Part shown: one piece after another, positions 1-7,827 of the stretch
How positions within the stretch are numbered: position 1 is the stretch's first letter
How the letters are laid out: each line of letters starts with the position of its first letter
Assembly: GCA_001799195.1 (NCBI GenBank)
Contig: MGSU01000013.1
Location: 1 to 21,659 of the forward strand
Direction: 5' to 3'
DNA from: Deltaproteobacteria bacterium RIFOXYA12_FULL_61_11
GTDB lineage: Bacteria; Bdellovibrionota_F; JAHFAK01; YA12-FULL-61-11
Length of the DNA: 21,659 nucleotides
Notes under the pieces: model-generated
The model's input: only the letters and a program-made list of their open reading frames with translations
The model's database searches: none
Told to the model about the DNA's origin: nothing
Made by a program: the position numbers and the translations under genes

Positions 1-219
1 CCGTCGCACAAGGCGATCGAGCTGGGCCGTCACGGTATCGTGCTCCGCAAGGCCGGTCGATCCGCCATCTTCCTGCCTCAGGTCGCCCCCGAGCAGGGTT
101 GGAATCTCGCAACCACGCTCGACCACCTCGCTCAGAAAGCCGGGCTCTCTGCCGATGCCTGGAGACAAGGGGCGACCTTCGAAGTCTTCGAGGCCTTCGT
201 CTTCCACGAAAGGCCCTGA
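1..219 (+). CDS. AMMECR1-family protein (AmmeMemoRadiSam system protein A-like), 3' end only
   Basis: The reading frame is open from the first base and ends in TGA at 217-219, giving the last 72 residues of a protein whose start lies outside the window. The segment GIVLRKAGRSAIFLPQVAPE, then a GWN motif, LDHLAQKAGL and a closing FEVFEAFVF strand match the C-terminal half of the AMMECR1 fold as found in AmmeMemoRadiSam system protein A. The biochemical role of that family is not settled; it usually occurs with a Memo-like protein and a radical SAM protein, neither of which is in view. Only three bases separate its stop from the next start, so the two genes are very likely co-transcribed. The family call rests on a partial sequence. 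Confidence 0.8.
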   Translation, partial: PSHKAIELGRHGIVLRKAGRSAIFLPQVAPEQGWNLATTLDHLAQKAGLSADAWRQGATFEVFEAFVFHERP

Positions 220-222
220 GCG

Positions 223-3200
223 ATGCGCCCTCGCGAACAGACCGGGAGGTGGGCCCAGGTGCTACCCGCGATGTTCCTCGGGGCCTATTCGCTCTGCGGT
301 CAAACCCTCGCTTTTCGCGCCGTTTCCGGCCTTGGCGACGGGGATCAACTCGCACTTGCCGCCTTCTTCTCCTCTTGGCTGGGCTGGTTCGGTCTCGGCC
401 TCCTGCTCGGCCGTTCGCAGTTGAGCTCGCATCCGTCCGTTCCCTCGTTACTCCTGATTCAACCGCCGGCTCTCGCTTTGCAACTCGGCCTCCTGACCGC
501 CCTACCCTCACTCATGGGAGCCGGTCCCCACGAACCTCTCCCGGCTGGACAACTCTGTCTGGCGCTGCTCTTGAGCAACGCCCCCTTCCCCCTCCTCGGA
601 GGCTGGACCTTCCAACGTCTGGTCGATACCGCGGCGCGACTCTGGGGAGGTCTCAGCGGACCGCGCGTCTACCTGCTCGACGCCCTGGGAGGCCTCGCCG
701 GTGGGTTGGTCTTCGCCATATGGTTATTCCACGGCCTCCCTCCCTGGCAACTGGCTCTTTCGATGAACCTCCTGCTCGGAACAGCGATCCTCCTCACGAG
801 TCGGGAACAACCTCGTCGCATGCTCGCAGCGGGGCTCGTCCTCGCCGCCTCTCTCGGCGCAGCCGGGTTGCTCGGTGACGGAGCTGCCCTTCGCGCAGCC
901 ATCTTGCAACCTATCTATCCCGAGGCCACGGTCCAGGTTTCGGCGAGCACTCCGAGCGGCGAGTTGGCTCGTTTGCAGCACCATGACCAAGAGCTGCTCG
1001 TCCTGAACGGCCGCTTGCAGGAGACCCTGCCCGACCCGGAACGCAGCGTCCTGCTCACGACCTTGGTCCTCGCAAGGAACCCCTTGGCCTCATCGATCCT
1101 CCTCGTCGGACCGGGTATTGGGCTGGTCGAACCCTTCGCAGCCCTCGGTTTCCAACGTATTCTGCTCCACCACCCGGACCCGGCCTACCTCTCCTTCAAC
1201 CGGGCGACCAGCCGTGTTCCTGGTCTTCAGACAAGAGAGGTTTCCCTGGAAGACGACCCCGAGGAGGATCCCGAGACCGGCGCCCTCGACGCGATCCTCA
1301 TGCTGGAGGGCACTCCGACGAACCTCGTCACGGCCCGGCTCACCACGGTCGAGGGCTTGACCCGACTTGCCGCCTTCCTCGCTCCCGGAGGTATCCTGCT
1401 GCTCACCGCTCCCGGAGCCCCCAATCATCCCGGAGCACCGGCCCTCGACATGGTACGATCACTGCGCCGCAACCTCGCCACCGTATTCGCGAGCGTCCAG
1501 GTCATCCTCGGAAATCCCAGCCTACTCTTGGCCTCGAGGGAACCCATCGCCGAACTCGACGCCGAGAACGCCGTCGCAGCCCTCGCTCGACGGCAGGATC
1601 GAGGACTCCTCTCCCCGGTCGAACTGCGAGCCTTGCTCGCGCCGGACCGCAAGACCAGAGCCCGAGAACTGCTAACCCAGGGAGGACTCCTCCCCGAAGA
1701 AGTCCTCCTCGGCACCTATGACCGCCCCTCGGCGCAACTCCTCGCCCTCGTTCTCCTCGCCGAGCAAGGAGGCTCGGTCCTGGCAGTCTTCCTGCGCAGA
1801 TTGGTTTTGCTTGAACCGCGGTTCCTCCTGCTCTGCCTGCTCGTCCTCTTCGCCCTGCACGGGCTCTATCTCTCGCGCTGCGAGCTGGGACAACGTCTTG
1901 GACACCTCGGTCTTGCCGGCACGGCAGCCAGCGGCATCTCGGGCATCACCTTCAGCCTGATCCTCGCCCTGGACTACCAGTTCGCCCGGGGCTCCCTCTG
2001 CCGCGACCTGGCGCTGCTCAGCGCTTCCTTCATGTTGGGTCTGGCCTTGGGCACTGCTTCAGCTAGTGCCCTACGTCAATCGATAGCCAAACTACTCCTG
2101 GGCCTTTCCCTTTTCCTCCAACTCACCGGGAGCATCCTCCTGGCTATGCTCCCCGCCCCAGGGGACCTCGGCACCACCCTGGCCTCGATAGTGGGAGCAG
2201 GCTTCGTGTGCGGCCTCGGCTTTCCCTCTGCGCTCGCCCTGTTGGGTACCTCGACCGAGAAGGCCGGCGCTCTGCTGGTGGCAGAGAATATGGGCGCTGC
2301 CCTCGCCGCCGCACTCATCGGTTCGATAGCCCTACCAGCCCTCGGCCGCCAGGCAACCCTCCTCCTGCTCGCCGCAACCCTTTGCTGGCCCCTGCTCTTG
2401 CTCGTGCACTCTCTCCGCACCCCCTCCCCTTGCCGGTCTCCAGGCAACCCCCAATTCGCCCTCCTGGGTTACCTGTCCACGGCCGGCTTCCTCGTCTTGG
2501 TCCTGCTCTCTTCCTCGACCGAACAACGCCTCCATCGTCTGGAACCCAGGCTCACGCTGACCGAGGTCCAAGCCCTGGCCCGTCAAGGCGAACGCCTCGA
2601 GGCTCATCCCGGCGGCTTCGAGCTGTACGCTCCGGACGGACGACTGGCCGCAACAGTGCTGGCCTCCACCGAACATCCTCCTCAACCCCAGGGGTACGGA
2701 GGTGAGCTGACCGTGGTAGCGAGAATAAACCCCCGGGGAGTGGTCGAGGACTTCCTGGTCAGACGGCACCTCGAAACCCCTTCCTTCTGGGCCCGGGTAC
2801 TTCCTTGGGCAGCGACCTTGCGGGGAAACGATGCCGTCGGGCTCGGCAAGATCGACGCTCTAAGCGGTGCAACGGTCAGCGCCACGGCCCTGACCGAGAC
2901 CTTGCGGAGGCTGGCGATGCTCGCCACGCGCCACGAACTCGCCTCACCGGGGCCTATGACTGTTGGGTCAACCCCTACCCTCTCTCGATTAGTCTACCTG
3001 CTGCTCGGTTTGACCTTTGCCGTGATCCTGACCCTAGTTCCCAGACGTCGCCCCCGCAGGGTGATACTCCTCCTGCACCTAGCCTTCGGCGGTATCTTCC
3101 TCGACATGCAATACGGCCTGCCCCAGGTTGCTGCCCTGCTCTCCGGGGCAATTCCCTGGTCGAGGCTGGATTTCGTGCCCGCCCTGCTCGTCCTGGTTCC

Positions 3201-3693
3201 CCTTCTCAGCGCCCTTGGAGGCAACCTCTACTGCGGCCACCTCTGTCCCTTCGGAGCCTTGCAGGAACTGCTCGGTGACCTCTCGCCCCTGCCTAAACCT
3301 TCTTTGTCGGCGCGACTCGTCAGGCTCGCCTCCCTCGCCAAGTACGGGCTGTTCTTCACCGCACTGAGTCTCTACTTCCTCACCCGCGAGGGCACGGTCC
3401 TCGAGTTCTGCCCACTGGCCGGGATGGCACGCCTCGACCTCGCTCCCGCAGCCTGGACGCTCGCGATCCTCGCACTGGTCGGGACGCTCTTCTACCCCAG
3501 GGTCTGGTGCCGCTTCCTCTGTCCGACCGGCGCGTTCCTGGCCCTTCTCGGACGTCTCACCCTCTTCACGACACGATACCCCCGCCGTCGCCTGCAGCAC
3601 TGTCCCTACCATATCGTCGACCCCCGGCAACTCGATTGCCTGCGCTGCCATCGGTGCTGCGCGGAGTACGAACCGGAGGGAAGAACAAGATGA
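223..3693 (+). CDS. Membrane fusion protein: spermidine-synthase-like domain, FMN-binding domain and NapH/NosR-like 4Fe-4S domain
   Basis: This 1156-residue protein joins three modules. Residues 1-220 are hydrophobic helices. Residues about 225-480 hold a Rossmann region with LLVGPGIGLVEP near 290-302, resembling the spermidine synthase/methyltransferase fold. More helices follow at about 525-760. Residues about 775-900 are an FMN-binding domain of the RnfG/NqrC/NosR type, with SGAT at 881-884 making Thr884 the candidate for covalent FMN attachment. Residues about 915-1156 are a membrane domain with two CxxxCP motifs (C1004/C1008 and C1096/C1100) and a terminal C1127, C1139xxC1142xxC1145C cluster, as in NapH/NosR-type electron carriers. 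Inferred role: electron transfer across the membrane to extracytoplasmic flavin. The acidic residues expected for aminopropyl transfer are not seen (GPGIG for the usual GGGDG-like loop, and LEGTP at 361-365 where a DxxDP-like motif is usual), so polyamine synthesis is unlikely. Donor and acceptor are unknown. Confidence 0.85.
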   Translation: MRPREQTGRWAQVLPAMFLGAYSLCGQTLAFRAVSGLGDGDQLALAAFFSSWLGWFGLGLLLGRSQLSSHPSVPSLLLIQPPALALQLGLLTALPSLMGAGPHEPLPAGQLCLALLLSNAPFPLLGGWTFQRLVDTAARLWGGLSGPRVYLLDALGGLAGGLVFAIWLFHGLPPWQLALSMNLLLGTAILLTSREQPRRMLAAGLVLAASLGAAGLLGDGAALRAAILQPIYPEATVQVSASTPSGELARLQHHDQELLVLNGRLQETLPDPERSVLLTTLVLARNPLASSILLVGPGIGLVEPFAALGFQRILLHHPDPAYLSFNRATSRVPGLQTREVSLEDDPEEDPETGALDAILMLEGTPTNLVTARLTTVEGLTRLAAFLAPGGILLLTAPGAPNHPGAPALDMVRSLRRNLATVFASVQVILGNPSLLLASREPIAELDAENAVAALARRQDRGLLSPVELRALLAPDRKTRARELLTQGGLLPEEVLLGTYDRPSAQLLALVLLAEQGGSVLAVFLRRLVLLEPRFLLLCLLVLFALHGLYLSRCELGQRLGHLGLAGTAASGISGITFSLILALDYQFARGSLCRDLALLSASFMLGLALGTASASALRQSIAKLLLGLSLFLQLTGSILLAMLPAPGDLGTTLASIVGAGFVCGLGFPSALALLGTSTEKAGALLVAENMGAALAAALIGSIALPALGRQATLLLLAATLCWPLLLLVHSLRTPSPCRSPGNPQFALLGYLSTAGFLVLVLLSSSTEQRLHRLEPRLTLTEVQALARQGERLEAHPGGFELYAPDGRLAATVLASTEHPPQPQGYGGELTVVARINPRGVVEDFLVRRHLETPSFWARVLPWAATLRGNDAVGLGKIDALSGATVSATALTETLRRLAMLATRHELASPGPMTVGSTPTLSRLVYLLLGLTFAVILTLVPRRRPRRVILLLHLAFGGIFLDMQYGLPQVAALLSGAIPWSRLDFVPALLVLVPLLSALGGNLYCGHLCPFGALQELLGDLSPLPKPSLSARLVRLASLAKYGLFFTALSLYFLTREGTVLEFCPLAGMARLDLAPAAWTLAILALVGTLFYPRVWCRFLCPTGAFLALLGRLTLFTTRYPRRRLQHCPYHIVDPRQLDCLRCHRCCAEYEPEGRTR

Positions 3694-3920
3694 AACAAGG
3701 TGATCGCTGGTTACTCCTGGGATTGGGGATCGGGCTGCTCGCGGCCCTGATGCACCTCGCGGGGACCGCGACCGCTCCTTGGCAGGGTGCAGGGTCCTTC
3801 TCCGTCGACTACGGGAAGAACGGAGTGCCGCGCGAGGTCCGCCTTGACCTCTTGCGCGAACAACTCCGCCAAGGGCATCTTGCGGATCACGAAGCCGAGT
3901 TCTACGAGCAGGTCCCGTGA
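3690..3920 (+). CDS. Small single-pass membrane protein, unknown function
   Basis: The 76-residue frame starts at an ATG that overlaps the stop of the redox fusion gene (ATGA), with GGAGG at 3676-3680 as ribosome binding site, so it is probably translationally coupled. Residues about 7-27 (WLLLGLGIGLLAALMHLAG) form one N-terminal membrane helix or uncleaved signal anchor. The remaining 48 residues are charged, contain no cysteine or histidine pair that would bind a cofactor, and are predicted to lie outside the membrane on one side. I do not recognise the family. The tight coupling suggests a small subunit or assembly partner of the preceding flavin/iron-sulfur protein; that is inference. Its stop is only seven bases from the stop of the convergent flagellar operon. 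Confidence 0.7.
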   Translation: MKQGDRWLLLGLGIGLLAALMHLAGTATAPWQGAGSFSVDYGKNGVPREVRLDLLREQLRQGHLADHEAEFYEQVP

Positions 3921-3927
3921 GCCGACC

Positions 3928-5148
3928 TCACTGGCCGTAACTCTTGAGGACTTTTTTGGAGAGGCTCTGGGCGATGGGACGGTCGACCAGGGCCAGGATC
4001 TTGCCCGAGACACGTTGTTTGAGTTTCATCAGGATCGACGCTGCTGTCTCGAGATTGAGTTTATTGACCAAGGCCGCCGCGGCCCTGGGTTGTATGAAGG
4101 AGAAGTACTCGATCATCTTGTTGTAGACCGTCCGTTCTATGCGTTGCTCCAAGAATTCCCGCTGATAGCTCTCGATCAGTCCCAGCTTGCGTTCGAACGG
4201 CAAATGATCGAAGACCCCCTTGTACCGTTCCTTGTCGATCACCGAGAAGGTCAGGATCACTTGCATATCATCGAAATTCGCCAATTGTGCGGCCGCATCC
4301 CTCGGATCCATCTGAGAGAAGATCTTGACCGCCGTCTTGACCGCAGGTTCGTCTTTGTTCGAGAAGGTCGAGGTGCGTCGCACCAGGTTGCCGAACTCCT
4401 CGAGCAGGAAGTTCTTCTTCTCGTCCGAGAGCCGGGGCAAGATATTGGCAAGGGCCTTGTCGCTCATCTTCGTCAGGATCTCCACCATCCTGGCGTTGTC
4501 GTACCCGCTGATCAACTCCGCAGCGCGTCGTGACTCGACTCCTTCGAAGACACTGATCATCTTGTCGATCTTCTCGCTCTCGATCAGATTCTCACGCCAC
4601 AGGTTGCGAAAGTTCTCGCTGAGCACGAAGGCTTTTTCCTTGGGTAACAAGGTGAAAACCTCAGACGCCTTGCGGATCTTGAGGCCGGAGAGGATGCTGA
4701 TCGCGGTGTAGGTGTCCAGCTTGGCCAACAATGAAGCGGCATTGAGGCTTGGCATGGCTCCGTACATCTTGACCAGCTTCGAGAGGTTCTGGGCTTCGCG
4801 TTGGTCCTTGTCCTTGAGTAACGAAAAGATAGTGTTGCGCAGCTCGTCGAGCGATTCAGAGCGGCGTTGCAGATCCTTGAGCAGGCCGCGCAAGACCTCT
4901 TCCTGCTGGTCGAGTTCTTGTTGTTTCTTCCAGAGCTCCTCGCGTTGGTTCTTCAGGTCTTGGAGGAGATCGAGGTCGTTCTTGAGCTTGGCCTCTTGCT
5001 GCATGCGGAGCTGCTCGTCCTGTTTGAGAATGTTCTCCGGGCTGTTCTCGATCGCTTCGGTCTTGGCCGCGGGATCGCCTCCTGCAGTACCCTGGGCGAG
5101 GGCAAACAGTGGACCCAGCAGGAGGAAGGCGAGAGAGAGGACTTTCAC
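3928..5148 (-). CDS. MotE-like secreted flagellar protein with coiled coil and four MgtE_N/FliG-like helical repeats
   Basis: The 406-residue product begins at a GTG whose GTGA overlaps the fliJ stop, so it is the coupled last gene of the flagellar operon. Residues 1-19 look like a signal peptide (hydrophobic, ending ALAQG). Residues about 40-120 are charged heptad-like sequence predicted as coiled coil. After that, a helical unit of about 40 residues appears four times, near 131-170, 203-243, 279-318 and 351-391, with the pattern xxPRxAAxLxxLDxxxAxxILxxL. This resembles the MgtE N-terminal domain/FliG armadillo-like fold. MotE-family proteins found after fliJ are usually about half this length with one such unit; in alphaproteobacteria MotE acts as a periplasmic chaperone for MotC. 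A role at the periplasmic face of the motor is inferred. A plain FliG paralogue is less likely because of the signal peptide. Confidence 0.7.
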   Translation of the reverse strand: MKVLSLAFLLLGPLFALAQGTAGGDPAAKTEAIENSPENILKQDEQLRMQQEAKLKNDLDLLQDLKNQREELWKKQQELDQQEEVLRGLLKDLQRRSESLDELRNTIFSLLKDKDQREAQNLSKLVKMYGAMPSLNAASLLAKLDTYTAISILSGLKIRKASEVFTLLPKEKAFVLSENFRNLWRENLIESEKIDKMISVFEGVESRRAAELISGYDNARMVEILTKMSDKALANILPRLSDEKKNFLLEEFGNLVRRTSTFSNKDEPAVKTAVKIFSQMDPRDAAAQLANFDDMQVILTFSVIDKERYKGVFDHLPFERKLGLIESYQREFLEQRIERTVYNKMIEYFSFIQPRAAAALVNKLNLETAASILMKLKQRVSGKILALVDRPIAQSLSKKVLKSYGQ

Positions 5149-5600
5149 TGCGCTTCCTCCTCGGAACGGCTACGGGCCTTTCGCACCACCGCGATCTCGT
5201 CGAATTCCCGGGTTTCTTCGGCCGCTGCCGCAGCAAGATGGGTCTCGAGCTTTCGTTCCTTGAAACGTTCCATGATCTTGAAGTCCTGGTGGGCCAAGGT
5301 CAATTTCTGGCGAACCAGGGCCAACTCCTGCTCCAGCTTGCGCAGTTCGGTGTTCAGGAGTTGTTGTTCATCGGCGATGCTGCGAAGTTGGTGATCGTGC
5401 AAGGCCAGTTGAGCCGGCGGCAACCCGGTCGGGTCGAGAAGATTGCGCTGGACGGCATGCCATTGTCGGTCGAGTTGCTCGAGACGGGCCTGTTTCGGCG
5501 CCATCCGGCTGAATACTTCGGCGACCTGTTGTTTGAGCAAGTCCTCGAGATGCTTGCGCTTACGCAGTAAGGGTTCGTACCTGAATTCAAAGCGTTTCAT
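5145..5600 (-). CDS. fliJ: Flagellar export protein FliJ
   Basis: A 151-residue, almost wholly helical and highly charged protein opens with KRFEFRYEPLLRKRKHLED, the typical N-terminal signature of FliJ (F.F.L..LL..R...E). FliJ is a cytosolic coiled-coil stalk that sits in the FliI ATPase ring and helps couple it to the export gate. Length agrees with the family (about 145-150 residues). The gene lies directly after fliI and its stop overlaps the GTG of the MotE-like gene by four bases. The sequence upstream of its ATG shows only a weak purine-rich ribosome binding site. FliJ sequences diverge strongly, so the call leans on position as well as on the N-terminal motif. Confidence 0.9.
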   Translation of the reverse strand: MKRFEFRYEPLLRKRKHLEDLLKQQVAEVFSRMAPKQARLEQLDRQWHAVQRNLLDPTGLPPAQLALHDHQLRSIADEQQLLNTELRKLEQELALVRQKLTLAHQDFKIMERFKERKLETHLAAAAAEETREFDEIAVVRKARSRSEEEAQ

Positions 5601-5625
5601 ATACTGTTCTTCGCCCTAAGCTGGT

Positions 5626-6936
5626 TCAAGGCACGGTCCTCATGGCCTCGAAGGTCTGGACCATGTTCGCGGACTCGCCCATACGCTGGCGCAGGAAGGC
5701 ATTGAGCGCATCGATACGCTGGATGGCGTAGTCGATACGCTTGTTCTTGCCCTTGACGTAAGCGCCGATGTTGATCATCTCTTCGGCCTCGGAATAGACG
5801 GCCAGGATCTCGCGCAGCTTAAGGGTCAGCTCGAGATGTTCTGGAGGTACGATATCCATCATCACCCGGCTCGCGCTCTGCAGGACGTCGATCGCCGGAT
5901 AGTGTCCGAGGTGGGCCAAGCGCCGGCTGAGCACAATGTGACCGTCGAGTATGGAGCGCGCAGCATCGGCCACGGGTTCATTCATGTCATCGCCCTCGAC
6001 CAGCACGGTGTACAATCCGGTAATGCTGCCCTGTCCTCGACTCGTTCCGGCGCGCTCCAACAACCGGGGTAAGATGTTGAAGACCGAGGGAGGATAGCCC
6101 TTGGTGGTCGGCGGTTCTCCCGCGGAGAGCCCGATTTCGCGATGCGCCATGCAAAAGCGGGTCAGGGAATCCATCATCAGGAGCACATCCTGCCCCTGGG
6201 CGCGGAAGTACTCGGCCACCGCGGTGGCAACCAAGGCTCCGCGCGAGCGCAACAGAGCGGATTGGTCCGAGGTGACCACCACCACGACCGAGCGTTTGAG
6301 CCCTTCCTCTCCGAGATCCCGTTCGATGAATTCGCGTAATTCCCTACCGCGTTCGCCGATCAAGGCGATGACATTGACCGCCGCGGAAGTGTAGCGGGCG
6401 ATCATGCCGAGCAATACGCTCTTGCCGACCCCAGAACCGGCCATGATACCGAGCCGTTGGCCCTTGCCACAGGTGAGCATCCCGTTCAGGGCGCGGATAC
6501 CGAGGTCAAGAGGTTCCTCGATCCTCGACCGTTGCATGGGGTTGAGCGGTTTCGCGTACAGCGGCACCTCGTGATGGAGATCGAGTGGTCCTTTGCCGTC
6601 GAGCGGGCGCAACATCCCGTCGAGTACTCGGCCGAGCATGGCCTCGCCGACCTGTACCTTGGGTTGATCGTCGACCAGGGTGATGGTCCCCCCCGGGGTG
6701 ATGCCGCTGAGCCCTCCGAGGGGCATGAGCAAGACCTTGTCATCGCGGAAGCCCACGACCTCTGCCAATACATAGTCCCGGGTCAGTCCAACACCTATCC
6801 GGCACAGGCTGCCGATGGATACGCCGGGACAATGCCCTTCGATCAGCAGACCTATCACCTTGGTGACCTTGCCGCTGACCTGCATGGTACGTTGGTTCTT
6901 GATGACCCGGTTGAAACGGTCGAGCGAAATGGTCAC
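5626..6936 (-). CDS. fliI: Flagellum-specific ATPase FliI
   Basis: A 436-residue ATPase related to the F1 beta subunit that drives flagellar type III export with FliH and FliJ. Visible motifs are Walker A AGSGVGKS at 166-173, ALIGERGREL at 191-200, Walker B VLLMMDSLTR with Asp256, and the following FCMAHREIGL segment with GEPPTTKGYPPSVF, all diagnostic of FliI/SctN. The N-terminal beta-barrel (VSGKVTKVIGLLIEG) is present. The start is a GTG at 6936, preceded by GAGG six bases upstream; an in-frame TGA a short way upstream and the absence of any ATG between them support this start. It lies 63 bases after fliH and 25 bases before fliJ in the operon. Length is normal for the family. Confidence 0.97.
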   Translation of the reverse strand: MTISLDRFNRVIKNQRTMQVSGKVTKVIGLLIEGHCPGVSIGSLCRIGVGLTRDYVLAEVVGFRDDKVLLMPLGGLSGITPGGTITLVDDQPKVQVGEAMLGRVLDGMLRPLDGKGPLDLHHEVPLYAKPLNPMQRSRIEEPLDLGIRALNGMLTCGKGQRLGIMAGSGVGKSVLLGMIARYTSAAVNVIALIGERGRELREFIERDLGEEGLKRSVVVVVTSDQSALLRSRGALVATAVAEYFRAQGQDVLLMMDSLTRFCMAHREIGLSAGEPPTTKGYPPSVFNILPRLLERAGTSRGQGSITGLYTVLVEGDDMNEPVADAARSILDGHIVLSRRLAHLGHYPAIDVLQSASRVMMDIVPPEHLELTLKLREILAVYSEAEEMINIGAYVKGKNKRIDYAIQRIDALNAFLRQRMGESANMVQTFEAMRTVP

Positions 6937-6999
6937 GTCAACCCTCGTACGGTGAGATCCATGCGAACCTCATGGAGAAGTACGGGGTGAAGGTCGGCT

Positions 7000-7770
7000 T
7001 CAGAACTCCTCCGGACCGGCATTCTGAAGGTTGAGACGCAACTCCTCGACCAGGGCGGCGAACTGCTCGCCGAGATGGTGGCTTACCTCGACGTTACTGG
7101 TCCGCAGGAGACAGCCCCCCTGGGGGATCTGATCGTCCTCTTTGAATACCAATTTTTCCTTTTCGGTGAGTTGCCGCAGGTAGGCCTCTCCTGCCTCATT
7201 CAGCAGCAGGTGGTCGATCGGGTTGAGGAGTACCGTGACCGAGGTGTCGATAACGAGACCGGCCATCGCGGAGTTGATCGTGTGTTTGATGATCTCGAGA
7301 CTGCGGGTCTCGATCTCGTGGCCAATGATCTTTTCGGCAATGGCGATGGAGAGGGTCACCACCTGTTCTTCGGCATCCTTCAGGCTCTGGGCTCGGAGCT
7401 GTACTACCTCGACGAGGATCTGGTTGAGCGCTGCCAGGGGAGCAGCCAATTTCTCCGAGGTCAGGCTCACCCCTTCTTGGAAACCCTGTTCATAGCCCTG
7501 GGCGAACTCGACCTTGAGCTTCTCGTCGAAAATCCGCTTCTCTTCCTCGGCCGAGATCTTGTTGGTCTGGTCTTCGTCGGTGACCCGGAAACCCTCGATG
7601 AAACCGAGTTCGGTCTGCTTCAAGGCTCGGGTGCGCTCGTCATAGAGATCATAGTCGTAGAACCGGTTGTCGCTCTTCTTGAGGAGGATATCGTAGAACT
7701 TCATATCCTTGCGATGGTTCGCGTACTTGGTATCGCGAAGGTTCGTCGGGTTCTTGAGTGGATGTTCCAC
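7000..7770 (-). CDS. fliH: Flagellar assembly protein FliH
   Basis: The 256-residue protein shows the FliH/HrpE organisation: a charged N-terminal part, a region with FAQGYEQGFQEGVSL of the glycine-repeat type seen in FliH, a helical stretch, and a C-terminal domain with VTLSIAIAEKIIGHEIETRS and TSVTVLLNPIDHLLL like the V-ATPase E-subunit. FliH binds and regulates FliI at the cytoplasmic face of the export gate. Start chosen is GTG at 7770 because GAGGG lies about seven bases before it; the internal ATG at 7704 (MKFYDILLKK) has its AGGA too close to be convincing, but it cannot be excluded. It is placed between fliG and fliI, its usual position. Confidence 0.92.
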   Translation of the reverse strand: MEHPLKNPTNLRDTKYANHRKDMKFYDILLKKSDNRFYDYDLYDERTRALKQTELGFIEGFRVTDEDQTNKISAEEEKRIFDEKLKVEFAQGYEQGFQEGVSLTSEKLAAPLAALNQILVEVVQLRAQSLKDAEEQVVTLSIAIAEKIIGHEIETRSLEIIKHTINSAMAGLVIDTSVTVLLNPIDHLLLNEAGEAYLRQLTEKEKLVFKEDDQIPQGGCLLRTSNVEVSHHLGEQFAALVEELRLNLQNAGPEEF

Positions 7771-7827
7771 GGTCAGCCCTCACACCTTATACAGTTCTTG
7801 ACGCAACTCCGCCCGGAGCTGCCTTGC

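Noticed and set aside
99-878. A 259-codon frame overlapping the AMMECR1 end and the redox fusion
   Set aside because: It lies in another frame of two genes with clear motifs and is arginine/serine/proline-rich, as expected for a shadow of GC-rich coding DNA.
223-3693. The fusion as two or three separate genes joined by sequencing error
   Set aside because: The frame is continuous with no rival stops or internal ribosome binding sites at module borders, and hydrophobic linkers run smoothly between modules; long reads would still be the final test.
3917-3931. Hairpin GTGAG-CCGAC-CTCAC spanning both convergent stop codons, with T6 about 20 bases later
   Set aside because: The stem is only five base pairs and the T run is too far away for a standard intrinsic terminator.
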